A stretch of 64,000 bases of DNA from Conexibacter arvalis (GTDB lineage: Bacteria > Actinomycetota > Thermoleophilia > Solirubrobacterales > Solirubrobacteraceae). A program made the translations under genes and the position numbers. Below the pieces are notes generated by a model. The model ran no database searches. It saw only the letters and a list, made by a program, of their open reading frames with translations, and was not told the DNA's origin. The stretch's first letter is position 1. Each line of letters opens with the position of its first letter. Location of the stretch: contig NZ_JACHNU010000001.1 in NCBI RefSeq assembly GCF_014199525.1, positions 558,001 to 622,000 of the forward strand, written 5' to 3'. Of this stretch, positions 7,015 through 14,066 are shown one piece after another.

Positions 7015-8502
7015 CTACCCCCGCCGGCCCGGCAGCAGCCGCCGCAGCGGCGCCACCATCGCGCGCAGCAGCTCGCGCTCCTGGGCGCGGTAGAAGCGCA
7101 GCGGGATCAGCAGCAGCGGCAGGATCGCGGTCAGCGCCGCCCGCGGCAGGAAGCCCTCGATCCCGGCGGTCGGCAGCAGCAGCTCGCCGGCGGCCGCGGC
7201 GCCGCCGACCACCAGCGCGATCTGCGCCACGCGCAGCCACTCGAAGTCGACGCGGAAGAGGTCGCGCGTCAGCAACCGCATGACGACGAGCATCGCGACG
7301 TAGGCGCCGGCGAGCGCGAGGCCGGCGCCGGCGATCCCGAGCGCGTCGGTCAGCACGATCAGCAGCACGACGTTGACGGCGAGGCCGACGGCGGCCGCGG
7401 GGAAGTTGCGCGTCGTCACCTCGGCCCGCCCGGCGATCACGACGAAGATCACGAACAGGCCGTAGAGCGCCCACCCGAGCGCCAGCCAGGGGATCGCGAC
7501 GTGCGCCTCGTAGAACTGCGGCGCGGCGAGCAGTCTCGTCATCCAGCGGCCGAGCAGCAGCAGGCCGGCGACCGCCCAGCCGGTCAGCAGCAGGTAGTAG
7601 GTCGCGACGAAGGCGTAGAACCTGGCCGCCTCGTCGTCGTCCTTGATCGAGTAGGCCAGCGGCGGCCACGAGTACTGGAAGGCGCGGACCGCGAAGGCGA
7701 CGACGCCGGCGAGCTTGACCGCGAGCGAGTAGACGCCGGCGGTCGCGGCGCCGTACTTGTGGAAGAGGTAGTAGCGGTCGACGAGGTTGAGCGCGTAGAC
7801 CGAGGCGTCGGCCGGGACGGTCGGGAAGCCGAATCTGAGCAGCTCGCGCAGCGAGTGCAGGCGCGGGTGGGCCGAGCCGCCGCGGCGCGGCAGCAGCCGG
7901 CGGCGCATCGAGAGCCACAGCGCCAGCAGCACGACCGTCGAGGCGCCGTAGTTGCCGAGCAGCAGGCCGCGCGCGCCCTCGTCGCGCACGACGACGAGGA
8001 AGACGGTCAGCGCGATCGTCATCAGCACGTTCGAGAGCGTCGTGATCGCGTACGCCTTCGCGCGCTCGTCGACGCGCAGCAGCGCGTAGGCGAGCTCGAG
8101 GTTGGTGAAGGCCCACAGGCCGAGCACGGCGATGCGGAAGACGGTCGCGTCGCGGAAGCCGAGCACCACCTCCGACAGCGGCCCGGCGAACAGCGCCAGC
8201 GGGATCGCGACGACGGTCGTCGCCGCCAGCAGGAAGCCGACCGCGCGGCGGGCGAGCGCGTCGCGTCGCTCCTGGTCCTCGTCGACGTAGTGGTAGCGGA
8301 CCAGCGCCTCGCCGATCCCCAGCCGCACGAGGATGCTGAACAGCACGATGCCGGTCATCAGCAGCTCCGCGACGCCGTACTGCGCCTCGGTCACGTGGCG
8401 CGTGTAGACCGGCAGCAGCGCCACCGCGAAGACCTTCGAGACGAGGTCGCCGACCTGGTAGGCGACCGTCGTCGTCAGAAGGCGCTTGATCAAGCTCTGC
8501 AC
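7015..8502 (-). CDS. Wzx-like polysaccharide flippase (MOP superfamily)
   Basis: 495 residues, GTG start. About 12-14 hydrophobic helices are spread over the whole length, with short loops holding charged residues, as in the oligosaccharide/lipid flippase branch of the MOP superfamily. The start MQSLIKRLLTTTVAYQVGDLVSKVFAVALLPVYTRHVT matches the usual first helices of Polysacc_synt proteins (GxxxxK...LLPVYTR). It would flip the undecaprenyl-linked glycan unit made by the neighbouring transferases to the outside. Length is normal and the frame is intact. Confidence 0.9.
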   Translation of the reverse strand: MQSLIKRLLTTTVAYQVGDLVSKVFAVALLPVYTRHVTEAQYGVAELLMTGIVLFSILVRLGIGEALVRYHYVDEDQERRDALARRAVGFLLAATTVVAIPLALFAGPLSEVVLGFRDATVFRIAVLGLWAFTNLELAYALLRVDERAKAYAITTLSNVLMTIALTVFLVVVRDEGARGLLLGNYGASTVVLLALWLSMRRRLLPRRGGSAHPRLHSLRELLRFGFPTVPADASVYALNLVDRYYLFHKYGAATAGVYSLAVKLAGVVAFAVRAFQYSWPPLAYSIKDDDEAARFYAFVATYYLLLTGWAVAGLLLLGRWMTRLLAAPQFYEAHVAIPWLALGWALYGLFVIFVVIAGRAEVTTRNFPAAAVGLAVNVVLLIVLTDALGIAGAGLALAGAYVAMLVVMRLLTRDLFRVDFEWLRVAQIALVVGGAAAAGELLLPTAGIEGFLPRAALTAILPLLLIPLRFYRAQERELLRAMVAPLRRLLPGRRG

Positions 8503-8547
8503 GGCCGGGGACGGTACTCGGTCGATCGACTAGCGTCCCGGAGAGCG

Positions 8548-9012
8548 ATGGCCGAGCACCGAGACGACCCGCTCGCCCTGCTGCTGCTGCCGGCGCCGCT
8601 GGAGCAGTTCGAGCATGCCGAGCACGCCCGCGACCTGCTGCGCGCGCCGCGCGTGCTGGCGCTCGAGCCGCCGCGGATGTCGTGGCGGCGGATCGCGCGG
8701 CTGCCCGACACGCTCGCGCTCGGGATCGGCGTGCGCCAGGCGCGGCGGCTGAAGCTGCCCGGCACCGTCCGCGTCGTCGTCCTCTACGACGCGCTGCAGC
8801 TGCCGCTCGCGCAGGGGCTGGCGCTGCGCTTCGGCGACGCCGAGCTGTGGCGCGCCATGACGGTCGAGGCGGCGGCCGCGCAGGCAGCGTGGGCGTTCGA
8901 CCCGGCCGACCCGGCCGCGCTCGGCGACGCGGCGGGGGTCGACGCCTTCGACCGCAACGAGCCGCTGTGGGAGCGGCTCGCGGCGCTCGGCGTCGCCGAG
9001 TTCGAGGAGTGA
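8548..9012 (+). CDS. hypothetical protein, 154 aa
   Basis: Start ATG at 8548 with GGAGAG just upstream. The protein opens MAEHRDDPLALLLLPAPLEQFEHAEH and contains RAPRVLALEPPRMSW and RLPGTVRV-like short hydrophobic strands, with LVVLYDALQLPLAQGL-type text in the middle (actual VRVVVLYDALQLPLAQGLAL). It has no signal peptide or membrane helix. The 10-base palindrome GTCGATCGAC (8521-8530) lies in the 45-base gap separating it from the divergent flippase gene. The pattern (a short strand stating a residue or position, then a region rich in Asp/Glu) resembles small actinobacterial proteins of unknown role. I do not recognise a family. Confidence 0.65.
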   Translation: MAEHRDDPLALLLLPAPLEQFEHAEHARDLLRAPRVLALEPPRMSWRRIARLPDTLALGIGVRQARRLKLPGTVRVVVLYDALQLPLAQGLALRFGDAELWRAMTVEAAAAQAAWAFDPADPAALGDAAGVDAFDRNEPLWERLAALGVAEFEE

Positions 9013-9055
9013 CGCCAGCGGCGCGGCGGCCCGCGCCACGGCGTAGGGTCGGTCG

Positions 9056-10483
9056 ATGAGCACGACGACGACCGACTACGCGCAGGGCTTCGCGACGCTG
9101 TCGGAGGAGGTGTCGCTCGACCGGCTGCCGCTGCGGGGGGCGCTGCCCGACTGGCTGGAGGGGACGCTGCTGCGGACCGGGCCGGCGCGGTGGGAGATCG
9201 GCGCGAGCACGCTGACGCACTGGTTCGACGGGCTCGCGATGCTGCACGCCTTCTCGTTCGCCGGCGGCGAGGTCTCCTACGCCAACCGCTTCCTCGCCTC
9301 CAGAGCGAGACAGGCCGCCGACGCCGCCGGCAGGCAGGTCTACGGCGAGTTCGCGACCGACCCCTGCCGCTCGATCTTCCAGCGCGTCCACGCGCTCTTC
9401 AGACCGCAGGCGACCGACAACGGCAACGTCAACGTCGCGCGGCTGGGCGAGCGGTTCGTCGCACTGACCGAGACGCCGATGGCGGTCGAGTTCGACCCGG
9501 CGACGCTCGCGACGCTCGGCTTTCCGCGCTGGGCGCCCGGCCACGTGACGACCGCCCATCCGCACGCCGACCGCGCCAGCGGCGAGGCGATCAACTACAC
9601 GACCCGCCTCGGGCCGAGCGCGACCTACCGCGTCTACGGGCTGTCGGCGCCCGGCGCGCAGCCGCGCGCGATCGCGACCGTCCCGGCGAGACCGGCGGCG
9701 TACATGCACAGCTTCGGCCTCAGCGAGCGGTTCGTCGTGCTGGCCGAGTTCCCGCTCGTCCTCCACCCGCGCGACCTCGTGCTCGGCCGCGCCCCGTTCG
9801 CCGACTGCTTCGCGTGGGAGCCCGAGCGCGGCACGATCCTCACCGTCGTCGACCGCCGCGACGGGACGGTCCGCGGCCGCTTCGGAACCGACCCCTTCTT
9901 CGCCTTCCACCACATCAACGCGTTCGAGCAGGGCGACCGGCTCGTCGTCGACCTCTGCGCCTACGCCGACGCGGCGATCGTCAGATCGCTCTTCCTCGAC
10001 CGCCTCCGCGGCGAGGCGCCGCGCGGCGACGGGGTCCCGGACGCCTTCCTGACGCGCTGCGAGGTCGACCTCGCGAGCGGCCGGGTCGAGCTGCGCCGCC
10101 TGTCGGAGACGCCGCTGGAGCTGCCGCGGATCAACTACAGCGCGGTCAACGAGCGGAGCTACCGCTGGGTCTGGGGCGCGGCGCGCGGCGCCGACGCGCC
10201 GGCCGACGCCTTCATCGACCGGATCGTGAAGATCGACGTCGACAGCGGCGCGGCCGCGACCTGGTCGCAGCCCGGCTGCTGGCCGGGGGAGCCGGTCTTT
10301 GTCGCGGCGCCGGAGGCGACGGAGGAGGACGACGGCGTCTGCCTCTCGGTCGTGCTCGACGGCGGGCGCGGCGCCAGCTTCCTGCTGGTGCTCGACGCGC
10401 GCGACCTGAGCGAGCTGGCGCGCGCCGAGGTGCCCCACCACATCCCCTTCGGCTTCCACGGCCAGTTCGCCCGCGGGCGCTGA
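9056..10483 (+). CDS. carotenoid cleavage oxygenase family protein
   Basis: 475 residues, normal length for the family. The four iron-ligand histidines of the seven-bladed propeller can be placed: TTAHPH (about 168-170), YMHSFGLS (218), FHHINAF (285-286) and FGFHGQF (468). Other family marks are HWFDGLAMLHAFSF near the N-terminus and DNGNVNVARLGERFVALTETP. These non-haem iron enzymes cleave carotenoids, apocarotenoids or stilbenes with O2. Substrate cannot be assigned. It follows the hypothetical gene by 43 bases on the same strand, so they may be co-transcribed. No signal peptide is seen; the protein is expected to be cytoplasmic or membrane-associated. Confidence 0.93.
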   Translation: MSTTTTDYAQGFATLSEEVSLDRLPLRGALPDWLEGTLLRTGPARWEIGASTLTHWFDGLAMLHAFSFAGGEVSYANRFLASRARQAADAAGRQVYGEFATDPCRSIFQRVHALFRPQATDNGNVNVARLGERFVALTETPMAVEFDPATLATLGFPRWAPGHVTTAHPHADRASGEAINYTTRLGPSATYRVYGLSAPGAQPRAIATVPARPAAYMHSFGLSERFVVLAEFPLVLHPRDLVLGRAPFADCFAWEPERGTILTVVDRRDGTVRGRFGTDPFFAFHHINAFEQGDRLVVDLCAYADAAIVRSLFLDRLRGEAPRGDGVPDAFLTRCEVDLASGRVELRRLSETPLELPRINYSAVNERSYRWVWGAARGADAPADAFIDRIVKIDVDSGAAATWSQPGCWPGEPVFVAAPEATEEDDGVCLSVVLDGGRGASFLLVLDARDLSELARAEVPHHIPFGFHGQFARGR

Positions 10484-10543
10484 GGAGCGCCCCGTCGCCC
10501 ACTCATCCACGCTGACATCGGCACGGTCGGCGCGTGCGCCAGA

Positions 10544-11098
10544 ATGGAGGCGATGGAGTCGCTGAAGGGCAAGCTGCTGCTGGCGTCGCCGACGCTGTCG
10601 GACCCGAACTTCGCGCGCACCGTCGTGCTCGTCGCCGAGCACAACGAGGAGGGCGCGATGGGCCTCGTGCTCAACCGGCCGGCGACGACGACGGTCGCAG
10701 AGAGCGCGCCGGAGCTGGAGGAGCTGGTCGACGCCGAGGAGCCGATCTACATCGGCGGGCCGGTCCAGCCCTCCGCGGTGATCGTGCTCGCCGCCTTCGA
10801 GCAGCCGGAGGTCGCCGGCCTGATCGTCCGCGACGACGTCGGCTTCCTGTCGGCCGAGGCCGACTTCGAGACCTCCAGGGACGCGGCGCGGCAGATGCGC
10901 GTCTTCGCCGGCCACGCCGGCTGGGGACCCGGCCAGCTCGACGAGGAGCTGGAGCGCGAGGACTGGATCGTCGAGCCGCCGCTCGCCGAGGAGCTGTTCA
11001 GCGCCGACGCCGAGGAGCTCTGGAGCGAGGTGCTGACGCGCAAGGGCGGCGCCTTCGCGCTGGTCGCACGGATGCCGCTCGACCCCTCGGTGAACTAG
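10544..11098 (+). CDS. AlgH/UPF0301 family protein
   Basis: 184 residues. The UPF0301 marks are KGKLLLASPTLSDPNFARTVVLVAEHNEEGAMG (about 8-40), LVLNRP, IYIGGPVQPSAVIVLA, and FAGHAGWGPGQLDEEL (about 127-142). Members are small cytoplasmic proteins called AlgH after a Pseudomonas alginate regulator, but the biochemical role is not settled. It starts 60 bases after the carotenoid oxygenase on the same strand and is convergent with marR with only 13 bases between stops. The first ATG is used; another ATG three codons later is preceded by GGAGG but too closely to be a good start. Confidence 0.9.
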   Translation: MEAMESLKGKLLLASPTLSDPNFARTVVLVAEHNEEGAMGLVLNRPATTTVAESAPELEELVDAEEPIYIGGPVQPSAVIVLAAFEQPEVAGLIVRDDVGFLSAEADFETSRDAARQMRVFAGHAGWGPGQLDEELEREDWIVEPPLAEELFSADAEELWSEVLTRKGGAFALVARMPLDPSVN

Positions 11099-11111
11099 CG
11101 CCGGGCGACCG

Positions 11112-11582
11112 TCAGCCGGCCGTCGGCGGCGGCGGGCCGAAGGCGGCCCACGTCTCGGCGAGCTCAGGCGCGTGCTGCTCCAGCCAGCGCAGGTGCAGGA
11201 GGCTCAGCGCCTCCAGCCGCTCGGCGCCCTCCGCGGTCAGCCGCACGTGCACGTGCGTCGGGCGCGCGTCGTCGCGGACCCGCTCGACCAGCCCGGCGAG
11301 CGCGGCGCGGTCGACCAGGCCGACGACGCTGTGGTGGCGCAGCAGCAGCGTGTCGGCCAGCTCGGTCAGCGTCGGGCCGGCGGGGTCGTCGCAGGAGCGG
11401 ACGGCGAGCGCGAGCTGGACCTGCGCCGGCGTCATCCCGTGCTCGCGGGCGCGCTGCTCGGCCCACGCGAGGTAGCGGCGGATCCCCGCCCGCAGCGCGG
11501 CGAGGCGGGCGTACCCGTCGTCGCCGACCGGCCGCGGGCGATCGGCGGGCGGCTCCGCGCCGGTGGCGTCGCGTCTGCGCAT
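11112..11582 (-). CDS. MarR-family transcriptional regulator
   Basis: 156 residues from the ATG at 11582. The winged-helix core reads MTPAQVQLALAVRS, LTELADTLLLRHHSVVGLVDRAALAGLVERVRDDARPTHVHVRLTAEG split as recognition helix HHSVVGLVDR and wing DARPTHVHVRLT, the normal MarR order, with the dimer-forming flanking helices present. It lies just downstream of the siroheme reductase gene (122-base gap), and its start is 11 bases from one arm of a long inverted repeat (11593-11648), which fits autoregulation. The ligand is unknown; MarR proteins often answer phenolics or oxidants, and the divergent peroxiredoxin nearby makes redox control plausible. Confidence 0.9.
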   Translation of the reverse strand: MRRRDATGAEPPADRPRPVGDDGYARLAALRAGIRRYLAWAEQRAREHGMTPAQVQLALAVRSCDDPAGPTLTELADTLLLRHHSVVGLVDRAALAGLVERVRDDARPTHVHVRLTAEGAERLEALSLLHLRWLEQHAPELAETWAAFGPPPPTAG

Positions 11583-11592
11583 CGCCGGCAAT

Positions 11593-11648
11593 CGTTGCAC
11601 GCGCGGGCGCGGCCGCCCGCCCAGGCCACCGCGCCCGCGCCTGCAACG
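11593..11648. promoter_or_regulatory. 20-base inverted repeat in front of marR
   Basis: The arms CGTTGCACGCGCGGGCGCGG (11593-11612) and its complement at 11629-11648 match at 19 of 20 positions around a 16-base spacer. It sits 11 bases upstream of the MarR start and about 56 bases after the end of the reductase gene. It may be a MarR operator (MarR sites are typically TTG/CAA-ended palindromes, and both arms end in GTTGC) or a terminator for the reductase transcript. No T-run follows it on the minus strand, which favours the operator reading. Confidence 0.55.
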
Positions 11649-11704
11649 CACCGGTCGGGCCGCGCCGCCGCGCCCGCCGCACCGCCCTCCCCCGCTCGCG
11701 CCGG

Positions 11705-13291
11705 TCAGGCCGCCGCCCCCTGCGCGGAGGCGGCCTCCAGGCGCTCCTGCCACCACGCCGGCTCGACCCGCGACGCGAAGGCGCGGAAGCTCTCGCCGTC
11801 GTCGCGGTTGCGCTCGTAGAGGCCGAACAGCTCCAGCAGGGTCGCGTTCAGCTCCCAGTGCGGGACCTTCTTGACGACGACCTCGCCGAAGCGGGCCTCC
11901 GAGCCGAGCCGCCCGCCGACGCGGATGTCCATCGCCTCGACCATCTCGCCGTCGACCCGCTTCAGCACGCCCTCGATCCCGATGTCGGCGATCTGGTGCT
12001 GGGCGCAGCTCGACGAGCAGCCGGCGAAGTGGACGCGCAGGTCGTCGCCGTAGCCGCCGGCGCGCGCATGGGCGTCGAGGAAGGCGACGATCTCGGCGGC
12101 GCGGTCCTTCGTGTAGACCTTCGCCAGCCCGCAGAACTCCTTGCCGGTGCAGGTCTGCATCGCCCGCTCGAAGCGCGACGGCGCGGCCGGCAGCTCGTCG
12201 CGCACGAGCGGCTCGGCGAGCAGCGCCTCGACGCGCTCGTTCGGCACGTTCGGGATCAGCACGTTCTGCTGGTGGGTCAGCCGCAGCTCGCCGTCGCCGT
12301 AGTCGCGCGCGAGCGCGATCACGCGCTTGAACTGCTCGGCGCGCAGCCGGCCGAGCGGGACGCACAGCCCGACCGCGGAGCGGCGGCCGTCGCGCTGCGG
12401 CGTCACGCCGAGGTGGTCGTCGCCGCAGAGGTCGGGCGCCTGCTCGACGCCGCGCGGCAGCGGCCGGCCGACGCGCCGCTCCAGCTCCTCGCGGAAGGCC
12501 TCGGGGCCGATCCGGTCGAGCAGGAACTTCAGCCGCGCCTTGCCGCGCGCTCTGCGGTTCTCCTCCGCGTCGCGGAAGATCGCGGTCACGTGCTCGACGA
12601 TCTCGGGCGCCTCCTCGGGAGCGACGAAGACGTCGATCCAGCGGGCGAAGCGCGGGACGGCCGAGAGGCCGCCGCCGACGCGCAGGTTGAAGCCGCGCCT
12701 CCCGTCGGGCGCGACCGCGCCGGACAGCGCGACGTCGTTGATCAGCCCGCGGGCGCAGTCCTCGGCGCAGCCGGTGACGCTGATCTTGTACTTGCGCGGG
12801 AGGTTCGAGTAGGCGCGGTTCCCGAGCAGGCGGTGGTGGATCGCGAGCGCGGTCGCGCGGCCGTCGACCAGCTCGTCGTGCGCGATCCCGGCGAGCGTGC
12901 AGCCGATCACGTTGCGCGTCACGTCGCCGCAGGCGCCGGTCGTCGTCAGCCCCGCCGCCTCGAGCCGGCGCAGGATCTCGGGCATCGCGTCGAGCGTGAT
13001 CCAGTGGATCTGGACGCACTGGCGCGTCGTGCAGTCGAGCATCCCGCGGCCGTGCTGCTCGGCGATCCAGGCGATCGTCTCGGCCTGCTCGGGCGAGAGG
13101 ACGCCCTGGACGACCTTGACGCGGAGCATGAAGTGGCCGTCCTTGGCGTTGTGCTCGTAGAGGCCGTGCCACTTCATGCGGAAGAGGTCGTCGGCGCTGA
13201 GCGCGTCGCGTCCCTCGCGCGCGCCGCGGAGGAGGTCCTCGCGGGCGTCGAGCGGATCCTTCTCGTGCTTGACGCGCTCGAATCTGTTCAT
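11705..13291 (-). CDS. siroheme/[4Fe-4S] nitrite or sulfite reductase
   Basis: 528 residues. The duplicated ferredoxin-like half-domains and siroheme domains are intact: RMKWHGLYEHNAKDGHFMLRVK, CTTRQCVQIHW (about 87-97), TGACGDVTRNVIGC, and the cluster cysteines CTGKEFC (381, 387) and CSSSC (425, 429), which give C-x5-C and C-x3-C as in the nitrite/sulfite reductase family. It reduces nitrite to ammonia or sulfite to sulfide with six electrons from ferredoxin. The two activities cannot be told apart safely from sequence; actinobacterial Sir/NirA proteins look alike. It is divergent from a peroxiredoxin gene, with palindromic sites in the 97-base gap. Confidence 0.92.
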   Translation of the reverse strand: MNRFERVKHEKDPLDAREDLLRGAREGRDALSADDLFRMKWHGLYEHNAKDGHFMLRVKVVQGVLSPEQAETIAWIAEQHGRGMLDCTTRQCVQIHWITLDAMPEILRRLEAAGLTTTGACGDVTRNVIGCTLAGIAHDELVDGRATALAIHHRLLGNRAYSNLPRKYKISVTGCAEDCARGLINDVALSGAVAPDGRRGFNLRVGGGLSAVPRFARWIDVFVAPEEAPEIVEHVTAIFRDAEENRRARGKARLKFLLDRIGPEAFREELERRVGRPLPRGVEQAPDLCGDDHLGVTPQRDGRRSAVGLCVPLGRLRAEQFKRVIALARDYGDGELRLTHQQNVLIPNVPNERVEALLAEPLVRDELPAAPSRFERAMQTCTGKEFCGLAKVYTKDRAAEIVAFLDAHARAGGYGDDLRVHFAGCSSSCAQHQIADIGIEGVLKRVDGEMVEAMDIRVGGRLGSEARFGEVVVKKVPHWELNATLLELFGLYERNRDDGESFRAFASRVEPAWWQERLEAASAQGAAA

Positions 13292-13312
13292 CGCTGCTCC
13301 CTGGCCGCCGAC

Positions 13313-13341
13313 ATATCGTCCTGCGATATCGTAACACGATA
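13313..13341. promoter_or_regulatory. overlapping TATCG/CGATA palindromes in the reductase-peroxiredoxin divergent promoter
   Basis: Two perfect inverted repeats share half-sites: ATATCG-tcctg-CGATAT (13313-13329) and TATCGT-aac-ACGATA (13327-13341). This AT-rich block is unlike the surrounding GC-rich DNA and is centred in the gap between the reductase start (13291) and the peroxiredoxin start (13389). A dimeric repressor or activator controlling both genes is inferred; the regulator is not known. Confidence 0.6.
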
Positions 13342-13388
13342 CCCGTAATTCCGATCAGGTTTCGACCAATCACAGGGAGAGGTCCATC

Positions 13389-14054
13389 ATGGCGTTGACC
13401 ATCGGCGATACCGCCCCGAACTTCCGAGCGCAGACGACGGAGGGGGAGATCGACTTCCACGCGTGGATCGGGGAGAGCTGGGCGGTGCTGTTCTCGCATC
13501 CGCGCGACTTCACGCCCGTCTGCACGACCGAGCTGGGGTACATGGCGGCGATCAAGCCCGAGTTCGACAGGCGCGGCGTGAAGATCATAGGGCTGTCGAC
13601 CGATCCGGTCGACAACCACGAGAGATGGGCGCGCGAGATCGAGTCCTCGCAGGGGACGGCGCCGAACTATCCGATGATCGCCGACACCGACCACGCGGTC
13701 GCGAAGGCCTACGGGATGCTGCCGGCCGACGCCGACGGCGATCCGACGGCGCGCACGGCGGCGCAGAACGCGACGCTGCGCAACGTCTTCGTGATCGGGC
13801 CGGACAAGACGATCAGGCTGGTGCTCGTCTATCCGATGACGACCGGCCGCAACTTCGACGAGATCCTCCGCGTCATCGACTCGCTCCAGCTGACCGCCGA
13901 GCACCAGCTGACGACGCCGGCGCAGTGGCAGCCCGGACAGCCGGTGATCCTCGCCGGCTCGGTCAGCGACGAGCAGGCGAGAGAGCGCTACCCGGACGGC
14001 TGGGAGCAGCCGCTGCCGTACATGCGGATCGTCCCCGCGCCGAGCGGCGCGTAG
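13389..14054 (+). CDS. 1-Cys peroxiredoxin (Prx6 subfamily)
   Basis: 221 residues from the ATG at 13389, with GGGAGAGG about 8 bases before. The active site SHPRDFTPVCTTELG places the peroxidatic Cys at 45 within PxxxTxxC. No resolving Cys is present in the C-terminal extension, which is the Prx6 pattern. The C-terminal domain has PMTTGRNFDEILRVIDSLQLT and WQPGQPVI, typical of the long Prx6 tail used for dimer formation. It reduces hydrogen peroxide and organic peroxides. It is divergent from the siroheme reductase with shared operator-like repeats, and convergent with the FlgD-Ig gene, whose stop lies 12 bases away. Confidence 0.94.
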   Translation: MALTIGDTAPNFRAQTTEGEIDFHAWIGESWAVLFSHPRDFTPVCTTELGYMAAIKPEFDRRGVKIIGLSTDPVDNHERWAREIESSQGTAPNYPMIADTDHAVAKAYGMLPADADGDPTARTAAQNATLRNVFVIGPDKTIRLVLVYPMTTGRNFDEILRVIDSLQLTAEHQLTTPAQWQPGQPVILAGSVSDEQARERYPDGWEQPLPYMRIVPAPSGA

Positions 14055-14066
14055 GGCGCGATCCGA

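Noticed and set aside
6878-10915. A 1345-codon minus-strand frame
   Set aside because: It runs antisense to the carotenoid oxygenase and through a shifted frame of the flippase; no recognisable domain and biased composition.
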